In this document: piece after piece, positions 1-9,600 of the stretch | Numbering within the stretch: the stretch's first letter is position 1 | Layout: each line of letters begins with the position of its first letter | Assembly (NCBI GenBank): GCA_035283185.1 | Contig: DATEUJ010000207.1 | Span: 1 to 64,000, forward strand | From: DASSFZ01 sp035283185 | GTDB taxonomy: Bacteria > Chloroflexota > Anaerolineae > Fen-1058 | DNA length: 64,000 nucleotides | Reading direction: 5' to 3' | Made by a program: the position numbers and the translations under genes | The notes under the pieces: model-generated | Database searches by the model: none | What the model saw: only the letters and a program-made list of their open reading frames with translations | What the model was told of the DNA's origin: nothing

Positions 1-147
1 TGACCCACACGCCTTCCAGGATGAACGGACTCGGTTGAGCCGGAATCAGGAGGCCTTCCGGGATGTATACCATTCTGAACATGACCTGCCTGGCACCCTC
101 CAGCAACTGATTGTCGATTGGACTACAGCATCTCGCCTACCCAGTCT

Positions 148-350
148 TTAATGTGCTAGTTTTGCCGTGTTGCTTCTGATGTGCGTCACAATGCCGAGCT
201 GACGGGTATGCTCGTACGGCAGGCGTGTCTCGTTCGAGCGCTCATTCCGGATAGCGACGCACACATCGGCGCGCTCAACTATCGCCCGGTCGTGTACGGG
301 ATCGCCGAGTCGTAGACCATGTCGCGCACGGCGATCTCGCCCAACAGCAT
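148..350 (-). pseudogene. Possible frameshifted remnant of a small Rossmann-like (SLOG-type?) protein
   Basis: Reading leftwards from an ATG at 350 (GAGG upstream), one frame gives MLLGEIAVRDMVYDSAIP and stops at 279. A neighbouring frame then continues as DRAIVERADVCVAIRNERSN and onward to a stop at 148. The second stretch resembles the end of DUF2493/SLOG proteins (acidic residue, hydrophobic strand, NERS-type turn, helix, final strand). I infer one broken gene; it could equally be non-coding. The remaining sequence at 1-147 shows nothing I can support. Confidence 0.22.
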
Positions 351-363
351 GAACTCCTCGCCG

Positions 364-564
364 TCAGGGTGTCCAGTTTTCCAGATCAGTCTTCGCCCGC
401 GCGGTTTCGTCGGGCGTCGCCGGCCGGCTGGAGGCGACCGACACGCTGCGTCGGCACGTGGTGCAGTATCCCTCGGACACCTGCGGCGTAACGTCTGACA
501 GAACGACCACCTCGTGCCCGCAGGCCAGCGTGGCGATCGTGACGTACTTGTAGAAGTTGCTCAT
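364..564 (-). CDS. Small cysteine-containing hypothetical protein (66 aa)
   Basis: The product starts MSNFYKYVTIATLACGHEVV and has CGH early plus a CTTC pair in the middle, so it probably forms a small zinc-binding fold. The start at 564 is preferred over an in-frame GTG at 570 because GAGGAG lies five bases before it. Its ATG overlaps the TGA of the upstream gene (ATGA), so it is translationally coupled as last gene of a three-gene minus-strand unit. No family is recognised; a nucleic-acid or protein-binding accessory role is only a guess. Confidence 0.6.
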   Translation of the reverse strand: MSNFYKYVTIATLACGHEVVVLSDVTPQVSEGYCTTCRRSVSVASSRPATPDETARAKTDLENWTP

Positions 565-1070
565 CGGCACTCCTCATCGAGCGCCAGGTCGTTGGCGACA
601 TCGGGGCACGTTGCGCTGGCGTATCCCCATTCGCGACACCGGCCGCACCGCGCGCCGCTGAGGATTTGACGGTGGCAGGTGTAACAGACGCCGTGATCAG
701 CAAGCGTCGCGTCGTCTGGGCCGCAGACCACGCCACAGGCCGGGCAGGTATCCTCGATCTCGATCCCGGTCGAGACGACCAGGCCGGCCACCATCGCCAA
801 GAACGCCGCGCGGACGAAGTCCACGCCGCTGTCCTGCCAGAACGGCATGGCAGCCTCGACCGCTTCGCGCAGTGTCCGGTGCAGCTCAGGCTCGCCCTCG
901 TTGCAGTCGACACCTGGCTCGCGCACTTCCCAGCAGGTGTCGGGCAACTCGTCGGCCTCGTTGGCGAGCATTTGCGCGACGAGGGCCAACGCCTCCGCTG
1001 GCGGCAGATCGACGCCTGCGCCGCCGGGCGTCCAAACGAAGACGGTCTTGTCGATTGCGGCGTCAGTCAC
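561..1070 (-). CDS. Hypothetical protein with C-terminal double zinc ribbon (169 aa)
   Basis: The N-terminal two thirds are acidic and helical; the last third has CPACG, CYTCH and CGRC motifs, each able to supply metal ligands for two zinc ribbons. A longer frame exists, but the GTG at 1070 fits best: it is preceded by GAGGTG and overlaps the stop codon of the gene before it. The gene also overlaps its follower by ATGA. It is the middle gene of an overlapping trio of cysteine-rich proteins. I do not recognise a named family; function is unknown, probably binding of nucleic acid or a partner protein. Confidence 0.6.
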   Translation of the reverse strand: MTDAAIDKTVFVWTPGGAGVDLPPAEALALVAQMLANEADELPDTCWEVREPGVDCNEGEPELHRTLREAVEAAMPFWQDSGVDFVRAAFLAMVAGLVVSTGIEIEDTCPACGVVCGPDDATLADHGVCYTCHRQILSGARCGRCREWGYASATCPDVANDLALDEECR

Positions 1071-1221
1071 GGCACACCTCGCAGTGCTCGACGTGCGCGG
1101 CGAGGCACTCGCGGTGAACGCTGCCGCAGTAGGTTGTCTCCTCGTCGTCTGGCTCGATCGGTTTGCCACACTCGGCGCAGTCCAGGGTGTCCTGCGCCGC
1201 GATCAACAGTTGTTCGCTCAT
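1063..1221 (-). CDS. Zinc-ribbon micro-protein (52 aa)
   Basis: MSEQLLIAAQDTLDCAECGK is followed by a Tyr-Cys-Gly turn and by HVEHCEVC, giving CxxC...C...CxxC ligands of a treble-clef or zinc-ribbon fold. AGGAGG lies six bases upstream of the ATG at 1221. It is the first gene of the minus-strand trio, directly downstream of the structured leader at 1236-1340. Similar very short zinc-ribbon proteins recur in this window (17837, 21501, 22537). Function unknown. Confidence 0.6.
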   Translation of the reverse strand: MSEQLLIAAQDTLDCAECGKPIEPDDEETTYCGSVHRECLAAHVEHCEVCRD

Positions 1222-1235
1222 CGCGATCCTCCTGA

Positions 1236-1340
1236 GTGAATGGGTCTCCTCGCGGAGTCCCTTCGCCAGTCGATCAACCTGCGCTGATCCACTCGCGAAG
1301 AGAGAGGATCGCGAATGGCGATCCTCTCCCATTAGCAGGC
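1236..1340 (-). promoter_or_regulatory. Structured leader element, copy 1 (three hairpins)
   Basis: Read on the minus strand it has a hairpin GAGAGGATCGC/GCGATCCTCTC, a second with CTTCGC/GCGAAG at its base and ATCA/TGAT inside, a third GGACTCC/GGAG-CC, and then the AGGAGG of the 52-aa gene. The same order occurs at 14841-14940 and 16806-16905 with different bases in the stems, which is compensatory-type evidence for RNA structure. The first hairpin may be the terminator of a former upstream gene. Confidence 0.6.
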
Positions 1341-1542
1341 AGGTGGCGTGCCGCGTTGCTTGCGCTGTATCCATGTCCAGTCATGTTGTGTCAGATATGG
1401 ACTTAAACTGGAATGGTCAGTCGGCCGAGGTGATTCTCTATCAGCAACCGCTCATCTCGCCAGTCAAGGCCTCCCGCACCACAGCCCAGTTTCAGGATGG
1501 GAATAATGATGATCCGGCAGCTCCGATGCAGACGTAAGACTG

Positions 1543-1581
1543 CGCCCCGCCCTAATTCGACGTCTTCGAGGTGGGGCGGGG
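1543..1581. terminator. GC-rich hairpin in front of the plus-strand island
   Basis: CCCCGCCC pairs with GGGCGGGG around a loop of about 20 bases. There is no T-run on the plus side, so termination strength is uncertain. It separates the minus-strand leader from the promoter of the CHAT island. Nothing else is seen in 1341-1614. Confidence 0.4.
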
Positions 1582-1614
1582 AACGCCAGTGCCGGCAGGG
1601 TTGGTTGAATGAAT

Positions 1615-1643
1615 TTGACATGCTTGACGGATGATCAGATAAT
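1615..1643 (+). promoter_or_regulatory. Sigma-70 type promoter with overlapping palindrome
   Basis: TTGACA (1615-1620), a 17-base spacer and GATAAT (1638-1643) make a near-consensus housekeeping promoter facing the island. The palindrome ATGAT-cagata-ATCAT (1631-1646) covers the -10 box, a typical place for a repressor operator. Transcription would start near 1650, about 34 bases before the first gene. Confidence 0.65.
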
Positions 1644-1683
1644 CATGATGCGTGTGCTCTTCCCCACCCTAAAGGAGGACAAT

Positions 1684-2157
1684 ATGGATATCACGCAAAT
1701 CGCGTCGGCTGTCGCAGCCATTGTGGCCCCCTTCGCGCCCTACCTGATCGATGTGGGCAAAGCAGTCGGCAAGAAGATGGCTGAGACGATTGCCGCGAAA
1801 GGAGGTGAGGCTGCTTGGAGTAAAGCGCAGTCTCTATGGAGCAAAATAAAGGCACGTCTGGGCGACGATCCGGAAGTGAAGAGCGCGGCGCTGATGCTGG
1901 CCGGCGCTCCAGACGATGAGACCTACCAGACGCTGCTGACAAAGGTCCTAGCGAAGCGACTCGAGCAGAACCCCGACTTGGCCCGGGAGCTGCTCGATTT
2001 GCTCGGCGGTGAGAAAGCAGCGCAGCGAGTACTCGCCGAGCGAGGCAGCCGGGTGACCAGCGTGATGCAGGAGATGCAGGGCAGCGGCGAGCAAATCATC
2101 CATGCCTCGGACCGAAGCACGATCGAAGGCGTGACCCAGAAAAAGAAGAAACGATAG
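1684..2157 (+). CDS. Small helical protein with C-terminal amyloid-like motif (candidate death-fold or effector partner)
   Basis: The start at 1684 follows AAAGGAGG. The 157 residues are mostly alpha-helical: a hydrophobic N-terminal helix (ITQIASAVAAIVAPFAPYLI), amphipathic helices, then a Gly/Ser linker and the tail QIIHASDRSTIEGVTQ (137-152) before KKKKR. The tail matches, position by position, a motif in the next protein (Q-I/L-I-x-A-...-T-I-x-x-V-x-Q). Small helical domains followed by a short amyloid motif shared with a neighbouring receptor are known as the Bell/BASS arrangement of bacterial amyloid signalling; membership here is inferred from layout, not from a domain match. First gene of the plus-strand island. 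Confidence 0.65.
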   Translation: MDITQIASAVAAIVAPFAPYLIDVGKAVGKKMAETIAAKGGEAAWSKAQSLWSKIKARLGDDPEVKSAALMLAGAPDDETYQTLLTKVLAKRLEQNPDLARELLDLLGGEKAAQRVLAERGSRVTSVMQEMQGSGEQIIHASDRSTIEGVTQKKKKR

Positions 2158-2177
2158 AGCGGATTCTCCGGTGAACT

Positions 2178-3809
2178 ATGAGCGCACCGAAAGACCCGCA
2201 GCCACAGGACACACATGACGATGCCGCCTCCGACGCAGAGGGCAACCGCCAATTGATCGTCGCGCAGGGTGGCGCCACGATCAAGAATGTCATCCAGGCG
2301 GCGTTCCATTTCGTCCTGTCGCCCTGGGGAGCGGCCGTGCTGGCGTTGGGATTGGTCTTGGCTGCGACGATACCGAACCTGCCCTCGCTGCTCAGCCTGC
2401 TCCCCACGCCGCCAGCGTTCGAGCCGGCGCGCGAGGATGAAACGCTCATTGTCGTCGCTGCCTTTGCGGGCCGGCTGAGTGACCTGGAAGTCTATCCGGA
2501 GCGCTACATCCGCGATGCCTTACGCGAGCGCGTGGAACGACTGAATCTGACCGGCCAAACTGCCCGCCTGGAGATGTGGACGACTCCCGTCGCGACCCAG
2601 CACGAAGCGCGCGCTCTGGGTGAGAGTTATCGCGCCACCCTTGTCGTGTGGGGCGAGTTCGACGATGTCGGGGGCGTACGCACCTTCGTCGAGATCATGC
2701 GCGATGTGCCACAGCCCGACGTTCAGCAATCGGGCGATCGGCTTCCACTGGCCACGCTTCCCTCCGAGCAATCCCGAGTCGGCGACGTCTCGCGGGAATG
2801 CCTGCTCGACGGGTTGCCGCGCCAGGCCGACTATCTGGCGACGCTATCACTTGGCCTGATCCGGCTGATCCGATTTGAACGCGAGCAGGCCGAATTCTAT
2901 TTCACACAGGCCATCGAATCGGCACAGCCAGGCGCGGCCTGTGCGCAGGCGGCGCAGCAGGCCTACTACTGGCGGGGGCTTTCGCGCAGCCTTCGTGAGC
3001 ATTATCCGCCAGCGCTCGACGATCTGAACGAAGCTGTAAGGCTAGAGCCGAGCTTCATACTCGCACTGGCTCAGCGAGGCGTCGTCCAACTAGCGATCGG
3101 ACAGGCGTGTGCGGCCCAGGCCGATTTTGAGGCAGCGCTAGCGCAAGTCTATCCGGAAGACCATGCAAGTCGGGCTGCGCTGTTTGGCAATGTCGGCTTG
3201 GCCTTGGAGTAACAAGGCGAGATTGACCGGGCATTAGCAGCCTATCAGCAGGCATGGGAGATCGATCAAGACCAAAACGATCCGATCGCGCAGGCGCTCG
3301 ATCTGCAACACCTGGGCGGCCTGTATCAGCGCCGGGCCGAGCTGGACACCGCACTGAACCATCACACACAGGCGCTGGAACTGAGCCGGCAGGCGAACTT
3401 CCGTCAGGGCGAAGCCGTCGCGCTCGGGAACATCGGCCTGATCGACTACCAGCGTGGCGACCTCGACACGGCGCTGAGGCATTATCGGGATGCGCTCGCG
3501 ATCGACGAGGCGATCGGCTATGCACTGGGGCAGGCCCGGCAACTGGTTCGAATCGGATTGGTCTACCTGAAACGCGACGATCTGGAATCTGCAATGCACG
3601 CGTTCGACCAATCACTTGCCATCTCCTCGCAGGCTGGGTCGCTGTACGGGCAGGCCCAGGCGAAGATCGGCATCGGCCTGGTCGAAAACCGGCGCGGCAA
3701 CGTCGCCGCGGCGGTCGTAGCCTGGCAGGATGCGCTGCGCGGGTTGGAGACGATCGGCTCGCCCGATGCGCAAGTGGTGCGCCAAACACTCCAGCAGGCG
3801 CAGCCTTAA
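2178..3809 (+). pseudogene. TPR receptor-like membrane protein, interrupted by one in-frame TAA
   Basis: Residues 25-40 are QLIVAQGGATIKNVIQ, the counterpart of the motif ending the previous protein. A membrane helix follows (about 47-65), then an alpha/beta segment of the kind found in adenylate-cyclase-like TPR proteins, then TPR repeats. Translation stops at TAA 3210-3212 after 344 residues, but the same frame continues to 3809 with further good TPRs (QGEIDRALAAYQQAWEID and others) and no other stop. A single base change (for example CAA or GAA) would restore 543 residues. Either a real nonsense mutation, a sequencing error or a truncated but working 344-aa receptor. Short spacing to both neighbours suggests one operon. 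Confidence 0.7.
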
Positions 3810-3890
3810 GAACTGGCGCCACACATCCGCTGTATCCAACAAGGCGTGAGAGCCATATTTTTCTGGGTCACAAATAGGAGGCGATAAATC

Positions 3891-4880
3891 ATGGCTCGAG
3901 ATTACGGCAATCTGAACGCGGGTGCATTGATGGGAAGCGTCGGGCTTGGTCTCGATGGGGGCCAGACTGTTGCTGCCGGCGCACCGTGGAGCGCGGCCGA
4001 TATCGCGCAGGTCGATCGGACTATCACTCAACTGCAGCAGAGCGGCCAGGTCAGCCACGCCGAGCTGGATCAGGCGACACAGCACGTGCAGCGCGGCCTG
4101 CGCGATCCCACCTACACAACCAGTTCTCAAACGCTGATCGAAGCGATGTACCACCTTAGCCCTGACGCCGAGGCGCAGGCTCGCGTCGCAAGCGGTCTGC
4201 TTGCGCCCGACAACGCGCCGCTGCTGCGCCAATTGCTCTCGGACGCGAGCGAGGCGAACCCGCTCGCCGAGCGGCTGGGACCGCAGGGTGTCGAGCGCCT
4301 GTTATCCGACGTTGCGGCGCAGGGCAATCCGATCGCGCAGACGACCGTGCTGTTCGATTGGGCGCGATCGGCCGTCCTGGCGCCGGCCGAGCAAGACACG
4401 GGTGTGCTAAACAGTGCGGTTCAGAAAATCGGCCTGGACATGGGCGGCGCCGATCCGCAATTCATCGCTGCCGTGCTGGACACCGACGTCGCCAGTATCA
4501 AGACCATGCTGTCTCAGTCAAACGAGAGCGTATCGGTGCAGGCGCGCCGGGTTGTGGTGTCGGTCGGCGATCTCGCGCGCACTGCGTTTCAGCAGCTGGC
4601 GCTGGAGTCCGATCTGCAAGTCAGAGACCTGGGCGTCCACGGCCTGCGCTTTCTGGCCGAGGCAGCGCTGGAGCAACAGCAGCTTGTGTCGGCTCAGGCT
4701 ACGGCCGATCGCTCTGGCGTGGAAATGGATGGCGGGCGAACTGCTGGATCGATGATCGATACCGCTGCGCTGGAAAGCCTGCTTACTGGGGCCGAGAGCT
4801 TGCCCAGCACCTTGCTTTCGCGCTTCGGCTCTTCGCCGGCATTGCAGGCAAGTTTGCTCGGATTGATCGTGCGCGCCTGA
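3891..4880 (+). CDS. Hypothetical protein of the CHAT island (329 aa)
   Basis: A good AGGAGG site precedes the ATG. The protein starts with a Gly-rich stretch (NLNAGALMGSVGLGLDGGQT) and is otherwise helical, with heptad-like Ala/Leu/Gln content and no signal peptide or membrane helix. It may form helical repeats, but I recognise no family. It lies between the TPR protein and the HEAT protein in the same direction, so it is probably a cytoplasmic component of the same system. Confidence 0.65.
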   Translation: MARDYGNLNAGALMGSVGLGLDGGQTVAAGAPWSAADIAQVDRTITQLQQSGQVSHAELDQATQHVQRGLRDPTYTTSSQTLIEAMYHLSPDAEAQARVASGLLAPDNAPLLRQLLSDASEANPLAERLGPQGVERLLSDVAAQGNPIAQTTVLFDWARSAVLAPAEQDTGVLNSAVQKIGLDMGGADPQFIAAVLDTDVASIKTMLSQSNESVSVQARRVVVSVGDLARTAFQQLALESDLQVRDLGVHGLRFLAEAALEQQQLVSAQATADRSGVEMDGGRTAGSMIDTAALESLLTGAESLPSTLLSRFGSSPALQASLLGLIVRA

Positions 4881-4904
4881 TGTGCGATCGCTAGGAGGTG
4901 TGGC

Positions 4905-6632
4905 ATGCGGCGAATACACATCGCCCTCATTGGGACGTGGGTTGTGCTGCTGGCGCTGGCCGCGGCGTCGGATGTGGCTGGGCAGACCGAGCCTGGCACT
5001 CCCCATATCGAGAGTATGCAGGGGACAAACATGGGTGCAGGCCGCGTACAGATTACCGGGCGCGTGGTCAATCCCCTGCCCTGGGACATCGCCGATGTAG
5101 AAGTGGTGGCACTGTTCGAAGAAGATATACTCGAGCCAATCTCTCGCCAGACGATCGCCCTCGTCCCGACCGGCCAATCGGCCGGGTTCACCATCGAGAA
5201 GACCAGCCGGGTCTCGCTCAACACCTTCCGCGCTGGCGTCACGCGCTACACCATTCGGTCGAACGACGTGCCGGCAATGCTCAACCTGTTCAATACCGGC
5301 GGCGACGTGGCACTGCAGACCGCGGCCGCGCGGTCGTTCCGTCACATGACATCTGACGCGCTGCCCTCTTTGCTGGAGATCATCCGCGTCTCGGGGCGCC
5401 CGACCCAAGCCAGCCTAGAACAGACGATGCAGGATTTGATGAGCCTGGACGCGCTGACCGCCCTCGGCCATCCTCAGTCCGTTCAGCCACTGTTGGACCT
5501 GCTGGCCTGGTACGACCAGGTCAATGGTTTGAGGCTCGACCCGATCAAGGCCCAACTCGCGCTCGATCCTTTTGGTCGACTGAGCGGCATATCGCTGCTT
5601 GACAGTCTGGAGAGTTCGGATCTGTCGATGGCCGATCTGATTCGCTTGGCGCTGGTGCGCATTGGCCCGCCCGCCGTGCCCGCGCTGCTGCAGGCCACGA
5701 TCAGCGATCGCTGGGTGGTGCGGCAAAACGCTCGCGTGGCGCTATCGAAGCTGGACAGGGACACGGTGGGGGCGCTTTTGGCCGAACCCGATCCGGCGAT
5801 CCTGGCCGACATCATCGCCGCGCTTGGCGAGATCAAACGCACGGACGCCGTTGCGCTACTGCTGGAGCTGGCGCGCGACAACGCAGCGCAGCGCGAGGCT
5901 GCTGAGCGTAGCCTGCTCAGCATGGGCGGCGCGGCTGTGCCGGCGCTGGTGTCGGCGCTGCACCATCCCAGTGGAGCCGTTGCCGATCACGCCGAACGCA
6001 TTCTCCGGCTCCAAGCCTCTGCGATCGTCCCGGAGCTGGAACAGGCGCTCAGAGAGCAGGAGCAACTCGTGCCGCCACAGATCGACGATCCGGCTGTCCT
6101 GGTCACGACGCTGCGCGTCCATTTTGATGCCCAAATCGCCGCCGAGACCGATGTGTTGTTCGAGCGCGGCTGGGCCGCATTTCAGGCCGGAGACTGCGCG
6201 GGCGCGGTTGAAGCAATGGAGGCCATGTTCGCCGTCCGAGACACGCTGGCGAAATACGCGACGCAGGCGGCGCAAGCCTATCACTGTCAGGCGCGCGCGC
6301 TAGCGACCGCCGCCGCGTACGCTGAGGCGATCCGCCTGGGCAGGCGCGCAGAACAATCCGATCCCGGCAATATGACGATTCGGGCCGACTTAGTGAGCTG
6401 GTACGTCGCCCAGTCGGAAGCCAAGTCCAACGCCGGGCACTTGGTCGAGACGGCTGGCCTGTTGCGCGAGGCACTCGCGCGCGAGCCGAACAACCCGGCC
6501 GCGCGTCGATTGATAGGCCGCATCGTATCGCAGGTGAATTCGCTATACGTGTTAGCCGGTGTCGTCATTGTTATCGTGTTTGTGTTCGTGTCGGCTCGCC
6601 GCGCGAACGCCCAGGAGCAATTCCATGCGTGA
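4905..6632 (+). CDS. Exported HEAT/TPR-repeat protein with C-terminal membrane anchor (575 aa)
   Basis: Start follows AGGAGGTGTGGC. Residues 1-26 form a signal peptide. Then comes a beta-rich domain (IESMQGTNMGAGRVQITGRV..., FxLYD-like), several HEAT-type repeats around residues 110-380 (for example GPPAVPALLQA and IIAALGEI repeats), and TPR-like helices to about 545. A last hydrophobic helix near the C-terminus is followed by a short tail. The orientation suggests a repeat scaffold outside or in the membrane, working with the CHAT protease whose gene overlaps its end by eight bases. HEAT and TPR repeats are protein-interaction scaffolds; the ligand is unknown. Confidence 0.75.
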   Translation: MRRIHIALIGTWVVLLALAAASDVAGQTEPGTPHIESMQGTNMGAGRVQITGRVVNPLPWDIADVEVVALFEEDILEPISRQTIALVPTGQSAGFTIEKTSRVSLNTFRAGVTRYTIRSNDVPAMLNLFNTGGDVALQTAAARSFRHMTSDALPSLLEIIRVSGRPTQASLEQTMQDLMSLDALTALGHPQSVQPLLDLLAWYDQVNGLRLDPIKAQLALDPFGRLSGISLLDSLESSDLSMADLIRLALVRIGPPAVPALLQATISDRWVVRQNARVALSKLDRDTVGALLAEPDPAILADIIAALGEIKRTDAVALLLELARDNAAQREAAERSLLSMGGAAVPALVSALHHPSGAVADHAERILRLQASAIVPELEQALREQEQLVPPQIDDPAVLVTTLRVHFDAQIAAETDVLFERGWAAFQAGDCAGAVEAMEAMFAVRDTLAKYATQAAQAYHCQARALATAAAYAEAIRLGRRAEQSDPGNMTIRADLVSWYVAQSEAKSNAGHLVETAGLLREALAREPNNPAARRLIGRIVSQVNSLYVLAGVVIVIVFVFVSARRANAQEQFHA

Positions 6633-9600
6633 TCAATTTTTCCTCACCCACGTGCTCTATGTGGGTTTACTGGGCGTTGCGACAGGGGCCGCCCTGGCCG
6701 GCTGGGGTGCGCCAGCCGCATCGGATCCAGCTGCGGTCGCACTCCAGGTCGGCGGCCCACTTGCCGCTGGCCTTCTTGTCCTGATCGTCGATCGCGTTCT
6801 TCAACAGACGCGCGACCTGCCCAATCTGGCCGCAGCACTGGCGATTGTGGTGATGCTTGTCGCAGCCCAGTTCGCGCTCGGCAATGTGCCTGATCTGGCG
6901 CTCTACGCGTTGCTGGGCCTGATCGTAGGCGGAGCAGTCGGAGCCATTGGGGGCCGCACGCGGGCATTTGGCCTCTTGATGCCGATCATCGCGCTCATCG
7001 GATCGGCACTGGCCGGCCTGCACACCTGGAACGTCGTGCCATTCACACTGCCTGACCTCTGGCGGAACCTGCTGGTCGTCGTCGCGCCAATACTGGCGCT
7101 GAGCAGCCTTGCGCTGACGCATGATGTCGCGGTGTCGGCGCGTACGTTCGCTTTGGCGCTGCTATTCGGGGGGGCCTGGGTCTGGCCGGTTTTGACGCTG
7201 GTTCTGGCTGCAGACAGTCGGCCCGTTCCTGGCGAAGCCTTGATCGTGGAAGGCATCGTCGCTATCCTGTTCCTGGCGCTGGCGAGTCCGCCCGCTGCGC
7301 GCATCCTCGATCGTTTCTGGCTGCGGCCCCGTGCCGAGCGTTGGCTGTTCGCCCGCCAGCTGGATCGTCTGCTCAGGCAGTTCTCGCTCGATCGCTTGTC
7401 CGCCTTCGAGCAGGTGTACGTGCGTACCGATGAAACCTGGCGCTTCACTGCGCTCAAGGCGAAGGTGTCGATCGATCGGCTCGACGGCCTGGCGCGCGCG
7501 TGTGAGCATCCCGAGACGACGCTCGGGCGCGAGGCGCTGGACGCCCTGGCCGATGTGGCGCGCTCAGCCTGGCCCGAACTTCGCGAGGGCGTGCTGCAGG
7601 TGCTCCACAACGCAATACAGCACGATCGGGCCGCCGTCTGGCAAGCTAGCCTCGATCGGCTGATGCAGCTGGATCAGGATGCGGCATACAGGGCCTGCCG
7701 GCAGCGATTTGAAGCGAATCGCCTTGACCCGATGCGCCGGCACTTGGAGCGGGCGGATTGGCCGCATTTTGTGGACGGGTTAACTCTCTTGGCTGATTCC
7801 GTCGCGCGTAAACCGGCTGCTGAGCAGGAGGATGCCGTGGAGTTTATCCGGCGCATCGCATATGAGCTGTCGCCCGATCGCGCGGCCGTCGCCATCGTCA
7901 TGCTCGCTTCGCTGGCTCCCAAGTCGGTCGCCTCGGCTTACTTAGCCCGACAGCGCGATGATGTTACGGCTGCGCTTCTGTCATTGGCGGAACAACACGC
8001 CTCACTCCGCCCTCAGCTGCTCATCGTGTTCACGCTGGCGCTCAAGGCGGATGCTTCACCAGCCGTGGCGAAACAACTTGCCGCCGGTCGGCTCAGCTTT
8101 CGGGAGTGGTTGTTCCCGTTTGCGATGCGGTCGGCCGAGGACGAAGCGCCAGAGATGCATCTGGAAGAGTTGGTCAACGAGCCAGACGATAGCGTCACGG
8201 CCAGCCACGTCACGGCGTGGACGTATCGGAGCGCTGATCGAATCGAGCACGTTGTCCTGGCGGGCCATGCCAACGTGCCGATCTGCAAGGAGATTTCGGC
8301 CAAGCTGTTCACGTTGGCTCTCGATCGCGAACTCGACCGCGAAGAGGATGACGTGGTGCTAGTTCCCGGCGCGTTCCTGATGAGTGCGCCGAAACAGCCG
8401 CTCGGGGCGCAGCGCTCTCAGCCGCTGGCCGGACTGGTGAACGAGCTGCAAACGCTGAAGGAACTGACCGGTCTGGTCGAGCTGCGCGACGCCGGCCCAG
8501 CCGATTACGCCGTTGTGCGGGATGCGCTGCGCACGCAGATCGAGCAGCGCATTCGATCCGGCAGGCCGGTGCTGCTGTCGCGCTTCGCGACAGATGGGCC
8601 GGCCCGCGCCGTCTTCATGCCGTTCTATCCGTTGAACCAACTGCCACTCCAGCCGTTGAGCCTTGAGCTAGATATCCGGCACTTTCGAGGGACGATGTTC
8701 GAAGAGCTGCTGCAGTGGCACAAGACCGAGCTGCGCCGTGAGATGATCGCGGATGCCGTGCGGCGCAAGCACGTGTACGAGGAGTGGCGCGAGCGCGATG
8801 TGACAGACCTGCGCCGCCGGATGGCGATGCTCTTTCAGCGCATGCTGCCCGAGGCGACGACGAGCGAGCTGATCGCGCTGAACGAAGCCTATACCGAGAC
8901 AGTGCGGGCTAGTCCAGACGAAGTGCTATCGGAATGGAATGTTGGTCTGCCGCTGGAAATCAAATCACAGTTCGAGCAGGCCGGTTCGCAACGGCTGCGC
9001 CAGTTCCTCGCCTTGCGGGAGGCCTTGCCGCCCGCGGATCTATTCGGTTCGACCAGGATGCCCCGGATTTTTTCCGACGCAGAGTGGCAGACAAGGCTTC
9101 AGTCGATTCAAGAACAGGAAATTTCTGTTCGCGGGCAGCGGAACTACGGCGAGGCCAGAATCATAGACAGTGGCGGCCCGAAGACGATGGTCAGCTTGCA
9201 GGAGCTCGTCGAGTGGCACCTTCCCAGCCTGATCCGCTCGGACGAGGAGTGGATTAAGCGCATGGATGATTTGCTGCGCAAGTTCGACGAAACCGATCCG
9301 AAGCGCGAGGCGCGCATGGACGCCATCAACCTGGGGGCGCTGCTAGATGCCTTCCTGCGCGGCTGGTCGCCCGTGTTCCTGCCGGACAAGGACACGAAGG
9401 CGCACTACCAGGCGTGGTGTGCCGAACGGCGCGCGGCGGTGTGGGGCGAGATTCGCGAGCGGCTGATGGCGCGCGGCTTGCGCATGGATCCCCTGCAAGC
9501 CGATAACGTGGTATTTGCTGTCCGGCGCGTGAACCCGGAGCGTGTCCGAATCACACCATACTACGTCACCACCGATAGTGGGTGCATGGTGCTCCTTCAT

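Noticed and set aside
1163..1537. Plus-strand frame across the leader element
   Set aside because: Overlaps the structured leader and the coding start of the 52-aa gene; no start signal and no recognisable protein features.
3210..3212. TAA as a recoded sense codon
   Set aside because: Other genes end normally at TAA, TAG and TGA, and there is no sign of a recoding signal or of systematic in-frame TAA; mutation or sequencing error is simpler.
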